Numbered from the stretch's first letter, positions 1 to 6,327 are shown. The stretch: 7,611 bases of DNA from JBBRHF01 sp038223055 (GCA_038223055.1 JBBRHF010000195.1:1-7611); one strand, 5' to 3'. A program made the numbers and translations. The notes: generated from the letters alone by a model not told the origin.

Positions 1-2
1 AG

Positions 3-179
3 TCCGACGCGGTCGAGCTCATCGAGGACCGCTCACTGGGGATGGCTCGAACGGAGGTCCGGTGCCGGCGGTGTGGCTCGCACCTCGGGCACGTCTTCGA
101 CGACGCCCCCCAAACCCCCACCGGTGACCGGTTCTGCATCAACAGCCTCAGCATCTCCCTCGAACCGGCTGCTTCCTAG
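3..179 (+). CDS. msrB: Peptide-methionine (R)-S-oxide reductase MsrB, C-terminal part (5' end outside window)
   Basis: The enzyme reduces the R epimer of methionine sulfoxide in proteins, using thioredoxin, in the cytoplasm. Only the last 58 codons are present, ending at TAG 177-179. Visible residues are the second zinc-binding CXXC pair (CRRC, residues 21-24 of the fragment), the conserved block GSHLGHVFDD (25-34), and the catalytic cysteine in RFCINS (residue 45, codon 135-137). These are the core of the MsrB fold, so the assignment is firm. The reading frame is open from the first full codon, so the gene begins left of the window. The neighbouring PAP2 gene on the other strand runs into it for 147 bp. 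In mycobacteria msrB also lies close to hemQ (from memory), which fits the rest of the window. Confidence 0.95.
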   Translation, partial: SDAVELIEDRSLGMARTEVRCRRCGSHLGHVFDDAPQTPTGDRFCINSLSISLEPAAS

Positions 180-866
180 CACCCACCGCAGCCGCGGGTG
201 GTCCAGCCAGAACTGGCGCTGGTGGCGGACCTGCCGGGTGGCCCGGTCGGTCACGATGACCGCCTGCAGCAGCAGGCCGCCCACCAGGGCGCCGCCGATG
301 AGGTCGCTGATCCAGTGGGTGCGGCGGTAGATCGAGACGAGCACCGTCATGGTGGTCAGCGCCGCGACGATCACCGTGACCAGGCGCAGCGGCGGCCGGT
401 CGGCGTAGCGATTGAGCAGGTAGATGACCAGGCCGCCGGTCAGCACCATGTTCGACGAGTGCCCGGACGGGAAGATGGTTCCGCCGCTGAGCACGTCGGC
501 GCTGCCGGTCGACGGCTTGGCCCGGCCGATGAAGATCTTCATGCCGCCCACGACGAGGTTCAGGCTCAGCACCATCCACAGCGAGAGCAGCACGGGTCGA
601 TGGGTGTGGTGCTTGCGGCCCAGCACCCCGGCGACGATGAGCAGCACCGGGATCGTGACGGTGCGCTGGCCCACCTTGTCGTAGATGGTGGAGAACTCCG
701 ACAGCGCCGGCCACTGCTGGCGGCCGCGGAACTGCGCCACCCACAGGTCCAGGCGGACCAGCGGGCCGTGGGTGAACACGTCGATCATAAGCCACAGCAG
801 GGCAACCGACAGCCCGGTCAGCCAGCTCTTGCCGGGCAGGCCCAGCAGCTTGGGCCTTCTGGTCAC
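33..866 (-). CDS. PAP2-family membrane phosphatase
   Basis: This is a 277-aa integral membrane protein of the PAP2 (type 2 phosphatidic acid phosphatase) superfamily, likely removing phosphate from a lipid or polyprenyl substrate at the membrane. Hydrophobic helices lie near residues 16-35, 70-82, 90-110, 137-152, 161-180 and 187-206. Motif 1 is K110 to K117-P118, motif 2 is PSGH at 133-136, and motif 3 is H184 to D188 in the RRTHWISD stretch. The catalytic histidines H136 and H184 and the aspartate are present, but the motif 1 arginine is lysine and the usual SR before motif 3 is absent. Translation starts at GTG 864-866, with GAGGA (871-875) four nt upstream. It lies 16 nt after hemQ, so it is probably the last gene of the hemY-hemQ operon. 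Residues 230-277 are encoded antisense to msrB and look like an unstructured Gly/Pro/Asp/Glu-rich tail. The substrate is unknown. Confidence 0.88.
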   Translation of the reverse strand: MTRRPKLLGLPGKSWLTGLSVALLWLMIDVFTHGPLVRLDLWVAQFRGRQQWPALSEFSTIYDKVGQRTVTIPVLLIVAGVLGRKHHTHRPVLLSLWMVLSLNLVVGGMKIFIGRAKPSTGSADVLSGGTIFPSGHSSNMVLTGGLVIYLLNRYADRPPLRLVTVIVAALTTMTVLVSIYRRTHWISDLIGGALVGGLLLQAVIVTDRATRQVRHQRQFWLDHPRLRWVLGSSRFEGDAEAVDAEPVTGGGLGGVVEDVPEVRATPPAPDLRSSHPQ

Positions 867-882
867 GCCGTCCTCGCGGTCG

Positions 883-1581
883 TCACGGCAGGGCGGCCAC
901 CAGCTCGGTGACGGGCTTGCGACGGCCGGTGTAGAACGGGACCTCCTCGCGCACGTGCAGCCGGGCGCGGGACCCGCGCAGGTGGCGCATCAGGTCGACG
1001 ATGCGGTGCAGGTCGTCGCACTCGAAGGCCAGGATCCACTCGTAGTCCCCCAGTGCGAACGAGGACACGGTGTTGGCGCGGACGTCGGGGTAGCCGCGCG
1101 CCATCTGGCCGTGCTCAGCGAGCATGGCGCGGCGCTCGGCGTCCTCGAGGAGATACCAGTCATAGGACCGGACGAACGGGTAGACGCAGATGTAGTCCTG
1201 CGCCGCCTCCCCGGACAGGAACGCCGGGACGTGGCCCTTGTTGAACTCCGCCGGCCGGTGCAGCGCCATGACCGACCACACCGGCTCGCACACCGCGCCC
1301 AGCGTGGTGCGCCGTAGCCGGGAGTAGGCCTCCTGCAGGTCGTCTGGGGACGGGCCGTGCCACCAGACCATGATGTCGGCGTCGGCGCGCAGCCCGGCCA
1401 CGTCATAGGTGCCGCGGACGACGACCCCCTTGGCGCCGAGCTGCTCGAACAGCTCCTCCACCTCGGCGATCACGGCGGCACGGTCCTCCGGCAGTCCCGG
1501 GCGCACGCGGTAGACCGACCACATCGTGTAGTGGATGGAAGCGTTGATGTCGCGGGCCTTGGGGGCGGTGGGTTCAGCCAT
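883..1581 (-). CDS. hemQ: Coproheme decarboxylase HemQ (ChdC), chlorite dismutase-like fold
   Basis: HemQ carries out the last step of the coproporphyrin-dependent pathway: peroxide-driven decarboxylation of two propionates of coproheme to give haem b. The protein is 232 aa, the usual size for actinobacterial members. Key residues fit the actinobacterial subgroup: H117 in the NKGHVPAF block (distal base), Y134 in YPFVRSYDWYLL (the radical tyrosine), and H157 in AEHG (proximal haem ligand). All three sit one position below the numbering I recall for the Corynebacterium enzyme (118, 135, 158). The start is ATG 1579-1581, chosen because GGGAG lies nine nt upstream. A start 25 codons further up would overlap the hemY C-terminus more deeply and adds a non-conserved Pro-rich leader. 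The ATG overlaps the end of hemY by 8 bp, which suggests translational coupling. PAP2 follows after 16 nt. Confidence 0.95.
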   Translation of the reverse strand: MAEPTAPKARDINASIHYTMWSVYRVRPGLPEDRAAVIAEVEELFEQLGAKGVVVRGTYDVAGLRADADIMVWWHGPSPDDLQEAYSRLRRTTLGAVCEPVWSVMALHRPAEFNKGHVPAFLSGEAAQDYICVYPFVRSYDWYLLEDAERRAMLAEHGQMARGYPDVRANTVSSFALGDYEWILAFECDDLHRIVDLMRHLRGSRARLHVREEVPFYTGRRKPVTELVAALP

Positions 1582-3037
1582 GACGCCAGTCTCCCAGGAT
1601 CTCCGCGGCGGCGCGCTCGGCGGATGCCACGCAGGCGGGCACGCCGATGCCGTCATAGGCGGCCCCGCACAGGGCCAGGCCGCCGACGGCTGCGACGGCG
1701 GCGCGGATGCGCTCGACCCGGGCCAGGTGACCGACGGTGTACTGCGGCAGCCCCCCGCCCCAGCGGGTGACCCGGGCGTCCAGCGGCGTGTCCCGCAGGC
1801 CGACCGCGTCGGCGAGGTCGGTGCGGGCCTGCTCGACCAACTCGTCGTCGTCGCGCTGCAGCGTGGCCTCCTCGCCCTGCCGCCCGAGCGAGAGCCGGAC
1901 GACGACGACGCCGGGCGCCGCCTCGGCGTACCAGCCCCACTTCTGGGTGGAGTAGGTCACGGCCTTGACCGGGCGGCGGTCTGCCGGGGGGACGAGGAAG
2001 CCCGATCCCGACGGAAGGGCGCTCGCGAGGGGGGCCGCGAACGCCAGGGTGACGATGACCGTCGAGGCGTAGGGGATCGCGGCGAGGTCGGTGGCGGCCA
2101 TGTTCAGGAGGGGCCGCAGCAACCGGCTGGCGGCCGGCGCGGGCACGGCCAGCACGACGGCGTCTGCCTCGACCAGCCGGGGCGCCCTGGTCGAGCCGAC
2201 GGTGAGTGCCCAGCCCCCCGGCGTACGGCGCAGCGCGCGCACCGTCTCCCCTGTGCGGACCTGGGCTGCGCCCGCGCGGGCAAGCGCGTCGGGCAGCCGG
2301 CCCAGCCCGCCGAGCAGTGAGCCGAACACCGGACCCTCGGTCGGTGGGGCGGCTCGTCGGGCGGCCGCAGCCGCGCCGAGCAGGGACTTGTCCCGGCGCA
2401 CGTGGGCGAGCAGTTGCGGCAGCGTCGCGGCCAGGGAGAGAAGGTCGGCGTGACCGGCGTAGACCCCGCCGAGCAGCGGCTCGACCAGGCGCGTGACGAC
2501 CGGGCGGCCGACCCGGCTCGCGACGTAGTGGCCGACCGAGACGTCGTCGCCGACCGGTGTGCGCGGCAGCCACGTGTCCAGCGGCACGCGGGCCAGCTCG
2601 AGCGGGTTGAGCAGCCCGCTCTCGGCGAGGCGACGCAGGTCGGTGGGGACGCCCATCACGGTTCCGGCCGGCATCGGGTGCAGGTGCCCCCGGGACCAGA
2701 TGGCGGCCGACGAGGTCACCGCCTCGACCTGGTCACCGCCCAGCCCGGCGGCCGCGATCATGGCGACTCCCTCGGGTCGGCGCAACAGCAACGACTCGGC
2801 GCCCTCGTCGACGGCAACGCCCGCGACCTCGCTCACCCGCAGCTTGCCGCCGAGGACCGGGGAGCCCTCGAGCACGCTCACCCGCACTCCGGTTCCCGCG
2901 CTCGCCGCGTCCCGACGAAGGAACCACGCGGCCGCAAGGCCGGCGATGCCGCCGCCGACCACGACGACGTGGCGGTCGCGCTCGCCGGGCTCGTCCCGAT
3001 CGGTGGGGTCGGGCGGCGGGGACGGCACCCGGCCCAC
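1574..3037 (-). CDS. hemY: Coproporphyrinogen III oxidase (CgoX/HemY type, formerly protoporphyrinogen oxidase)
   Basis: This FAD-dependent enzyme oxidises coproporphyrinogen III to coproporphyrin III with oxygen, one step before iron insertion. The protein is 487 aa. The N-terminal Rossmann motif VVVVGGGIAGL covers residues 24-34, with the ribose-binding acidic residue at E57 (VLEGSPVLGGK). The flavin-contacting C-terminal block around CGAAYDGIGVPACV lies at about 457-470. Actinobacteria that also carry hemQ use this protein as CgoX, so the coproporphyrinogen activity is inferred from context. The annotated GTG start at 3035-3037 lies directly against GGAAGG (3038-3043), too close for a ribosome site. 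A second GTG at 3026-3028 has nine nt spacing from it and may be the true start, giving 484 aa. The first 20 residues are Pro/Asp-rich and not conserved. It heads the operon hemY-hemQ-PAP2. I saw no clear -10 box upstream. Confidence 0.93.
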   Translation of the reverse strand: MGRVPSPPPDPTDRDEPGERDRHVVVVGGGIAGLAAAWFLRRDAASAGTGVRVSVLEGSPVLGGKLRVSEVAGVAVDEGAESLLLRRPEGVAMIAAAGLGGDQVEAVTSSAAIWSRGHLHPMPAGTVMGVPTDLRRLAESGLLNPLELARVPLDTWLPRTPVGDDVSVGHYVASRVGRPVVTRLVEPLLGGVYAGHADLLSLAATLPQLLAHVRRDKSLLGAAAAARRAAPPTEGPVFGSLLGGLGRLPDALARAGAAQVRTGETVRALRRTPGGWALTVGSTRAPRLVEADAVVLAVPAPAASRLLRPLLNMAATDLAAIPYASTVIVTLAFAAPLASALPSGSGFLVPPADRRPVKAVTYSTQKWGWYAEAAPGVVVVRLSLGRQGEEATLQRDDDELVEQARTDLADAVGLRDTPLDARVTRWGGGLPQYTVGHLARVERIRAAVAAVGGLALCGAAYDGIGVPACVASAERAAAEILGDWRHG

Positions 3038-3095
3038 CCTTCCAGATGCGGTCCGCGGCCGGGAACCGTGTCCGCATGGATCGCGTCACAGTGCC

Positions 3096-3147
3096 GACTC
3101 GAGCAGACGACTCGAGCAGACGACTCGAGCAGACGGCTCGAGCAGAG
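3096..3147. repeat. Tandem 13-bp repeat array with a CTCGAG core (4 copies)
   Basis: Three perfect copies of GACTCGAGCAGAC lie at 3096-3108, 3109-3121 and 3122-3134. A fourth copy with two changes is at 3135-3147, and a decayed partial copy follows at about 3148-3157. Each unit contains the palindrome CTCGAG (3098, 3111, 3124, 3137), spaced by 13 bp. Neighbouring palindromes can pair with each other in RNA, giving 6-bp stems with 7-nt loops. The array fills the middle of the 154-bp region between the divergent hemY and DUF4349 genes. It ends 44 bp before the lipoprotein start and begins 58 bp upstream of hemY. It could be an operator array for either gene or a replication-slippage product; nothing here decides which. 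Confidence 0.9.
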
Positions 3148-3176
3148 CGACCCGAGCCGCACAAGCGCCCGGCCCC

Positions 3177-3183
3177 GAGGGAG
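3177..3183 (+). promoter_or_regulatory. Ribosome binding site of the DUF4349 lipoprotein gene
   Basis: GAGGGAG lies eight nt before ATG 3192-3194. It is the clearest Shine-Dalgarno sequence in the window, and it fixes the start among many in-frame upstream codons, because the open frame continues far back through the antisense of hemY. Confidence 0.8.
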
Positions 3184-3191
3184 ATGTCGAC

Positions 3192-4169
3192 ATGGTGGAC
3201 CCACGACGTACGACGAGGAACGTGCTGGCGGTGCTGGTGGCCGGGGTGCTCCTGAGCGCGTGCAGCGGCGGTTCGCAGTCGTCGAACTCCTCGACGGGCC
3301 CGGCCGCCAGTTCTTCGGACGGGGTCGCGTCCGCCCCCAGCCCGGCGGCGAGGGCCGGCGAGCCGCGCGCCCTCGTCGGCGAGGACCCCGGTTTCGTCGA
3401 GCGGCAGGCCAAGGACGCGACCGCACCCGCGACCGCAACCGTCGGGCGGGTGCTGGCGCCGGACCGCAACATCGTCTACCGCGGCCAGGTCACGGTGCGG
3501 GTCAAGGACGTCGGGGCGGCCGCCGATGCCGCCGAACGCCTGGTGACCGGCGCGAACGGGGTGCTGTTCGCCGAGTCGACCAAGAACGGGTCGGGCGCCC
3601 GGAGCTCCAGCTCGGCGCACCTCACCCTGCGGGTCCCTCCGGGCGACTTCCGGCGGGTGCTGCGGGGACTGGCAGCGCTGGGCACCCCGGTCTCGCAGAC
3701 CCAGACCGCGCAGGACGTCACCGGGCAGGTGGTCGACACCACCAGCCGGTTGGCGACCCAACGACGCAGCGTCGAGCGCGTCCGGGTGCTGCTCGGCCAG
3801 GCCAAGACGATCGGTGAGGTCGTCCAGGTCGAGTCCGAGCTATCCCGGCGTGAGGCGGACCTCGAGTCGATGCAGGCCCAGCTCGCCCAGCTCAAGGACG
3901 TCACCGACCTCGCCAGCATCGAGGCCGACCTGCTCGCCCGCACCACCGCCACGGCGACCCGCCCGGACGACGCGGGCTTCGTGGCCGGGTTGCGCTCGGG
4001 CTGGGATGCCATCTCCGGCCTGGGGGTCGTCGCGCTCACCGCGGCGGGTGCCTCGCTGCCGTTCCTGGTGCTGCTGGCCCTGCTCGGACTGCCGGCCTGG
4101 CGCCTCGCCCGGTCGCTGCGCGGGCGCGCGCATCCCCAACCCGCCCCCGAGGCGACCACGACTGCATGA
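3192..4169 (+). CDS. DUF4349-domain lipoprotein with C-terminal membrane anchor
   Basis: This is a 325-aa envelope protein of unknown function. The N-terminus is a lipoprotein signal: basic PRRTTR (4-9), a hydrophobic stretch (11-20), and lipobox L21-S22-A23-C24, so C24 should be lipidated and the protein exported. Residues 25-90 are a low-complexity Ser/Ala/Pro linker. A DUF4349-type domain follows (about 92-250), opening with the beta-rich segment NIVYRGQVTVRV. It contains a predicted coiled coil at about 183-245 (Arg/Glu/Gln/Leu heptads) and ends with a transmembrane helix at about 277-299 plus a basic tail. An N-terminal lipid and a C-terminal helix would anchor it to the membrane twice, with the coiled coil outside. 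It is monocistronic: it diverges from hemY and converges on hemE, with a strong hairpin after the stop. It separates hemE from hemY. No enzymatic motif was seen. Confidence 0.9.
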   Translation: MVDPRRTTRNVLAVLVAGVLLSACSGGSQSSNSSTGPAASSSDGVASAPSPAARAGEPRALVGEDPGFVERQAKDATAPATATVGRVLAPDRNIVYRGQVTVRVKDVGAAADAAERLVTGANGVLFAESTKNGSGARSSSSAHLTLRVPPGDFRRVLRGLAALGTPVSQTQTAQDVTGQVVDTTSRLATQRRSVERVRVLLGQAKTIGEVVQVESELSRREADLESMQAQLAQLKDVTDLASIEADLLARTTATATRPDDAGFVAGLRSGWDAISGLGVVALTAAGASLPFLVLLALLGLPAWRLARSLRGRAHPQPAPEATTTA

Positions 4170-4176
4170 TGGCCCG

Positions 4177-4223
4177 AACTGGCGGCTGAACGGGTCGCTA
4201 ACCGGCCCGCTCAGCCGCCAATT
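4177..4223. terminator. Bidirectional hairpin terminator between DUF4349 and hemE
   Basis: A near-perfect inverted repeat covers 4177-4223. The arm AACTGGCGGCTGA (4177-4189) pairs with TCAGCCGCCAATT (4211-4223) with one mismatch. An inner stem, 4191-4197 with 4203-4209, pairs with one G-T wobble, separated from the outer stem by a single A/C mismatch. The loop is CTAAC (4198-4202). It starts 7 bp after the lipoprotein stop and ends 28 bp before the hemE stop, so it serves both convergent genes. There is no long T tract, as is common in actinobacteria. Confidence 0.85.
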
Positions 4224-4251
4224 GCCGTCCCCGCCCGTCCAGGAGCCACGG

Positions 4252-5310
4252 TCAGCGGGCCGACTCCTCGTGCACGAGGTCGACGACCCGGGCCAGCACG
4301 TCCGGGTCGGTGGTGGGGATGACGCCGTGGCCGAGGTTGAAGATGTGCCCCGCAGCGGCGCGCCCCGCGGCGAGCACCGACCGGGTGCGCTCGGCGACGA
4401 CCGGCCAGGGCGCGAACACGATGGCGGGGTCGAGGTTGCCCTGCAGTGCCCGCCCGGGGCCCACCCGGCCTGCGGCCTCGTCCAGCGGCACCCGGAAGTC
4501 CACCCCCACGACCTCCGCCCCTGCTGCACCGATCAGATCAAGCATCTCCCCGGTGACGACCCCGAAGTGGATTCGCGGGACCCCGAGCTCGCCCACCGAG
4601 GCCAGCACGGCAGCGGAGTGCGGGGCAACGTAGGTCGCGTAGTCGGCCGCCGGCAACGCCCCGACCCACGAGTCGAACAGCTGGATCGCGCTGGCGCCGG
4701 CCTGGACCTGCACCCGCAAGAAGGCGGCGGTGATGCCGGCCAGCCGCGCCATCAGGGCCGACCACAGCGCGGGGTCGCCGTACATCATCGCCTTGGTGTT
4801 CTCGTGGTTGCGTGAGGGGCCGCCCTCCACGAGGTAGGAGGCGAGGGTGAATGGTGCGCCGGCGAAGCCGATCAGCGGAGTAGCCCCGAGCTCGCCGACC
4901 AGGGTGTGCGCCGCCTCGGCGACGTAGCCGACGTCGTCGGGTTCGAGCGGGCGCAGTTGGTCGAGGTCGGCAGCGCAGCGGATCGGGCGGGCGATGACCG
5001 GCCCCACCCCGGGCTTGATCTCCAGGTCGACCCCGATCGCAGCCAGCGGCACCACGATGTCGCTGAACAGGATGGCCGCGTCGACGCCGTAGCGGCGCAC
5101 CGGCTGCAGGGTGATCTCGGTCACCAGGTCCGGGGTGCGGCAGGCGTCGAGCATCGCGGTGCCCTCGCGCAGGGCGCGGTACTCCGGCAACGAGCGCCCG
5201 GCCTGGCGCATGAACCACACGGGGGTGTGCGGCACCGGCTCGCGCCGGCAGGCCAGAAGGAACGCGGAGTCGTGCAGCGGGTCGGCACCAACGGTGGCAG
5301 CGGGGTTCAC
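4252..5310 (-). CDS. hemE: Uroporphyrinogen decarboxylase HemE
   Basis: HemE removes four carboxyl groups from uroporphyrinogen III to make coproporphyrinogen III, in the cytoplasm and without a cofactor. From the GTG at 5308-5310 the protein is 352 aa, the normal length. The signature WFMRQAGRSLPEYR is at 32-45, with the substrate-binding arginines R35 and R39. The pyrrole-binding aspartate D84 is in LFSDIV, and Y159 (ASYLVEGG), S214 (FDSW) and H328 (NLGHGV) complete the known active site. A GTG twelve codons upstream (5344-5346) overlaps the stop of the EamA gene by four bases (GTGA). That start would give 364 aa with a basic leader, so coupled translation is possible. Neither start has a good ribosome site. 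hemE is separated from hemY by the oppositely oriented lipoprotein gene, so the haem genes here are in two transcripts. Confidence 0.95.
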   Translation of the reverse strand: MNPAATVGADPLHDSAFLLACRREPVPHTPVWFMRQAGRSLPEYRALREGTAMLDACRTPDLVTEITLQPVRRYGVDAAILFSDIVVPLAAIGVDLEIKPGVGPVIARPIRCAADLDQLRPLEPDDVGYVAEAAHTLVGELGATPLIGFAGAPFTLASYLVEGGPSRNHENTKAMMYGDPALWSALMARLAGITAAFLRVQVQAGASAIQLFDSWVGALPAADYATYVAPHSAAVLASVGELGVPRIHFGVVTGEMLDLIGAAGAEVVGVDFRVPLDEAAGRVGPGRALQGNLDPAIVFAPWPVVAERTRSVLAAGRAAAGHIFNLGHGVIPTTDPDVLARVVDLVHEESAR

Positions 5311-5342
5311 GGGCCTGATGGTGCCACGTCTCACCCGGCGGC

Positions 5343-6176
5343 TCACCCGACGGCGATGAGCACGACTCCGCCCAGGGCAGCGGCCACCCCGGCGTTCTGG
5401 AGGGCGCCCAGCCGCTCGCCGTGCACGACCCGGGCCAACAGCACCGTGACGACCGGATAGAGGGAGCCGAGCACCGCCACGACGCTGACCAGCCCGGTGG
5501 TGCTCGCCTCGCCGAACGCGAGGTTGGCGGCGGCGTCACCGACCCCGATCAGCGCCAGCATCGGCAGGTCGGAGCGGCCGAGCCGGACCGGCGTACGCCG
5601 TGCCATCCCGGCCAGCAGAACGGCCACCACCGTCACCGACGCGGCCCGCATGGTGACCAGCGTCATCAGCGTGCTGGTCTGGGAGCCCTCGGCGATGAAC
5701 GGCAACGCGAGACCGAACCCGAGGGCCGCGACGACGGCCAGCACGAGCGGCCGGGCACCGGCGCGCCCGGACAGCTCAGGTCCACTGGCCAGCACGACGC
5801 CCCCGACCGCGAGCACGATGCCCACCAACGCCAGCGGGCCGGGCCGCTCGCCACGGGCCAGGCCGACCGCGACCGGCACGACCACGCCGAGCGCCGCGAT
5901 CGGGGACACCACGCCCATCGTGCCCATGGCAAGCGCGGCGTAGAACGCCACGAGCCCGACCAGACCGCACAGGCCGGCGGCGATCGCCCAGGGGAGGTAC
6001 GTCGTCGGGGCGTCGAGTTCGCCGGCGACCGCCGCAGCGGTCGTCACCGCGACCAGGCCGACGAGCTGGGAAGCTCCTACGACGAGCAGCGGCAGCAGCC
6101 GCCGGGACACGGTGCCGCCGAGAAAGTCGGCACTCCCCCACAACAGACTGGAGAGCAAGGCTAGAGCGGCGGCCAC
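5343..6176 (-). CDS. EamA/DMT-family transporter
   Basis: This is a 277-aa, very hydrophobic inner-membrane protein with about ten predicted helices arranged as two EamA repeats. The first half begins with the helix containing LLWGSADFLGG. A basic/acidic central loop near 140 separates the halves, and the second half ends with ARVVHGERLGALQNAGVAAALGGVVL, typical of the last helices of drug/metabolite transporters. The substrate cannot be predicted. The open frame extends to a possible start at 6242. I chose GTG 6174-6176 because the first helix begins there and TAACCT (6184-6189) sits exactly seven nt upstream, the spacing of a leaderless promoter. The upstream 22 codons would be charged and unconserved. 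The gene precedes hemE on the same strand and may share its transcript. It diverges from the DUF3000 gene. Confidence 0.9.
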   Translation of the reverse strand: MAAALALLSSLLWGSADFLGGTVSRRLLPLLVVGASQLVGLVAVTTAAAVAGELDAPTTYLPWAIAAGLCGLVGLVAFYAALAMGTMGVVSPIAALGVVVPVAVGLARGERPGPLALVGIVLAVGGVVLASGPELSGRAGARPLVLAVVAALGFGLALPFIAEGSQTSTLMTLVTMRAASVTVVAVLLAGMARRTPVRLGRSDLPMLALIGVGDAAANLAFGEASTTGLVSVVAVLGSLYPVVTVLLARVVHGERLGALQNAGVAAALGGVVLIAVG

Positions 6177-6183
6177 CGGCGCT

Positions 6184-6189
6184 AGGTTA
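6184..6189 (-). promoter_or_regulatory. Putative -10 box of a leaderless promoter for the EamA gene
   Basis: On the minus strand TAACCT fits the actinobacterial TANNNT consensus. Seven nt separate it from GTG 6174-6176, so transcription would begin at or next to the start codon. A weak -35-like TTGTGC lies 20 nt further up, which is longer than ideal. Inferred from sequence only. Confidence 0.55.
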
Positions 6190-6222
6190 CGGTCCCGCGG
6201 CTCGGCGAGGCACAACGGCCGT

Positions 6223-6250
6223 CCATCCCCCCGGCCGCCCATCCCCCCGG
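6223..6250. repeat. Short direct repeat CCATCCCCCCGG (2 copies)
   Basis: Two identical 12-bp copies lie at 6223-6234 and 6239-6250, a start-to-start spacing of 16 bp. They sit between the divergent EamA and DUF3000 promoters. They could be a pair of regulator sites or simple C-rich slippage. Confidence 0.6.
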
Positions 6251-6255
6251 TTCAG

Positions 6256-6290
6256 CCGGCCAGCCGCGACGCGCCGGCACGGCTGGCCGG
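6256..6290. promoter_or_regulatory. Perfect 11-bp inverted repeat in the EamA/DUF3000 divergent region
   Basis: CCGGCCAGCCG (6256-6266) and CGGCTGGCCGG (6280-6290) are exact inverted repeats with a 13-bp spacer. The pair lies 32 to 66 bp upstream of the DUF3000 -10 box, where a regulator could act. A hairpin role is also possible, but no gene ends nearby, so an operator is the better guess. Confidence 0.5.
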
Positions 6291-6321
6291 AGAGATCCCG
6301 CCGATGCGCCCCGCGCGCCCG

Positions 6322-6327
6322 TACGCT
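6322..6327 (+). promoter_or_regulatory. Putative -10 box of a leaderless promoter for the DUF3000 gene
   Basis: TACGCT fits TANNNT and is followed by seven nt and then ATG 6335-6337. There is no Shine-Dalgarno sequence before that ATG, which agrees with a leaderless transcript. No recognisable -35 box was found 16-19 nt upstream. Confidence 0.5.

Noticed and set aside
198..911. Plus-strand open frame opposite PAP2
   Set aside because: Shadow of the PAP2 coding strand. PAP2 carries recognisable catalytic motifs, while this frame is low-complexity Gln/His/Arg.
1582..1656. 25-codon upstream extension of hemQ
   Set aside because: It lies inside the conserved C-terminus of hemY, is Pro/Arg-rich, and the internal ATG at 1581 has a proper ribosome site.
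3096..3157. Possible CRISPR array
   Set aside because: The units are only 13 bp and directly abutting with no spacers, and no cas genes are in the window.
2559..3191. N-terminal extension of the DUF4349 frame by 211 codons
   Set aside because: It runs antisense through hemY and the repeat array. A good ribosome site and a lipoprotein signal fix the start at 3192.
2402..3817. Long plus-strand open frame of 471 codons across hemY, the repeat array and DUF4349
   Set aside because: It is antisense to hemY in its first part and out of frame with the lipoprotein in the rest. Its composition is Arg/Gly/Pro-rich with no motif, as expected for a shadow frame in high-GC DNA.
5421..6164. Plus-strand open frame rich in His, Asp and Arg, opposite the EamA gene
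   Set aside because: It is the complement of a hydrophobic membrane protein gene, which always yields such composition. There is no start signal or recognisable domain.
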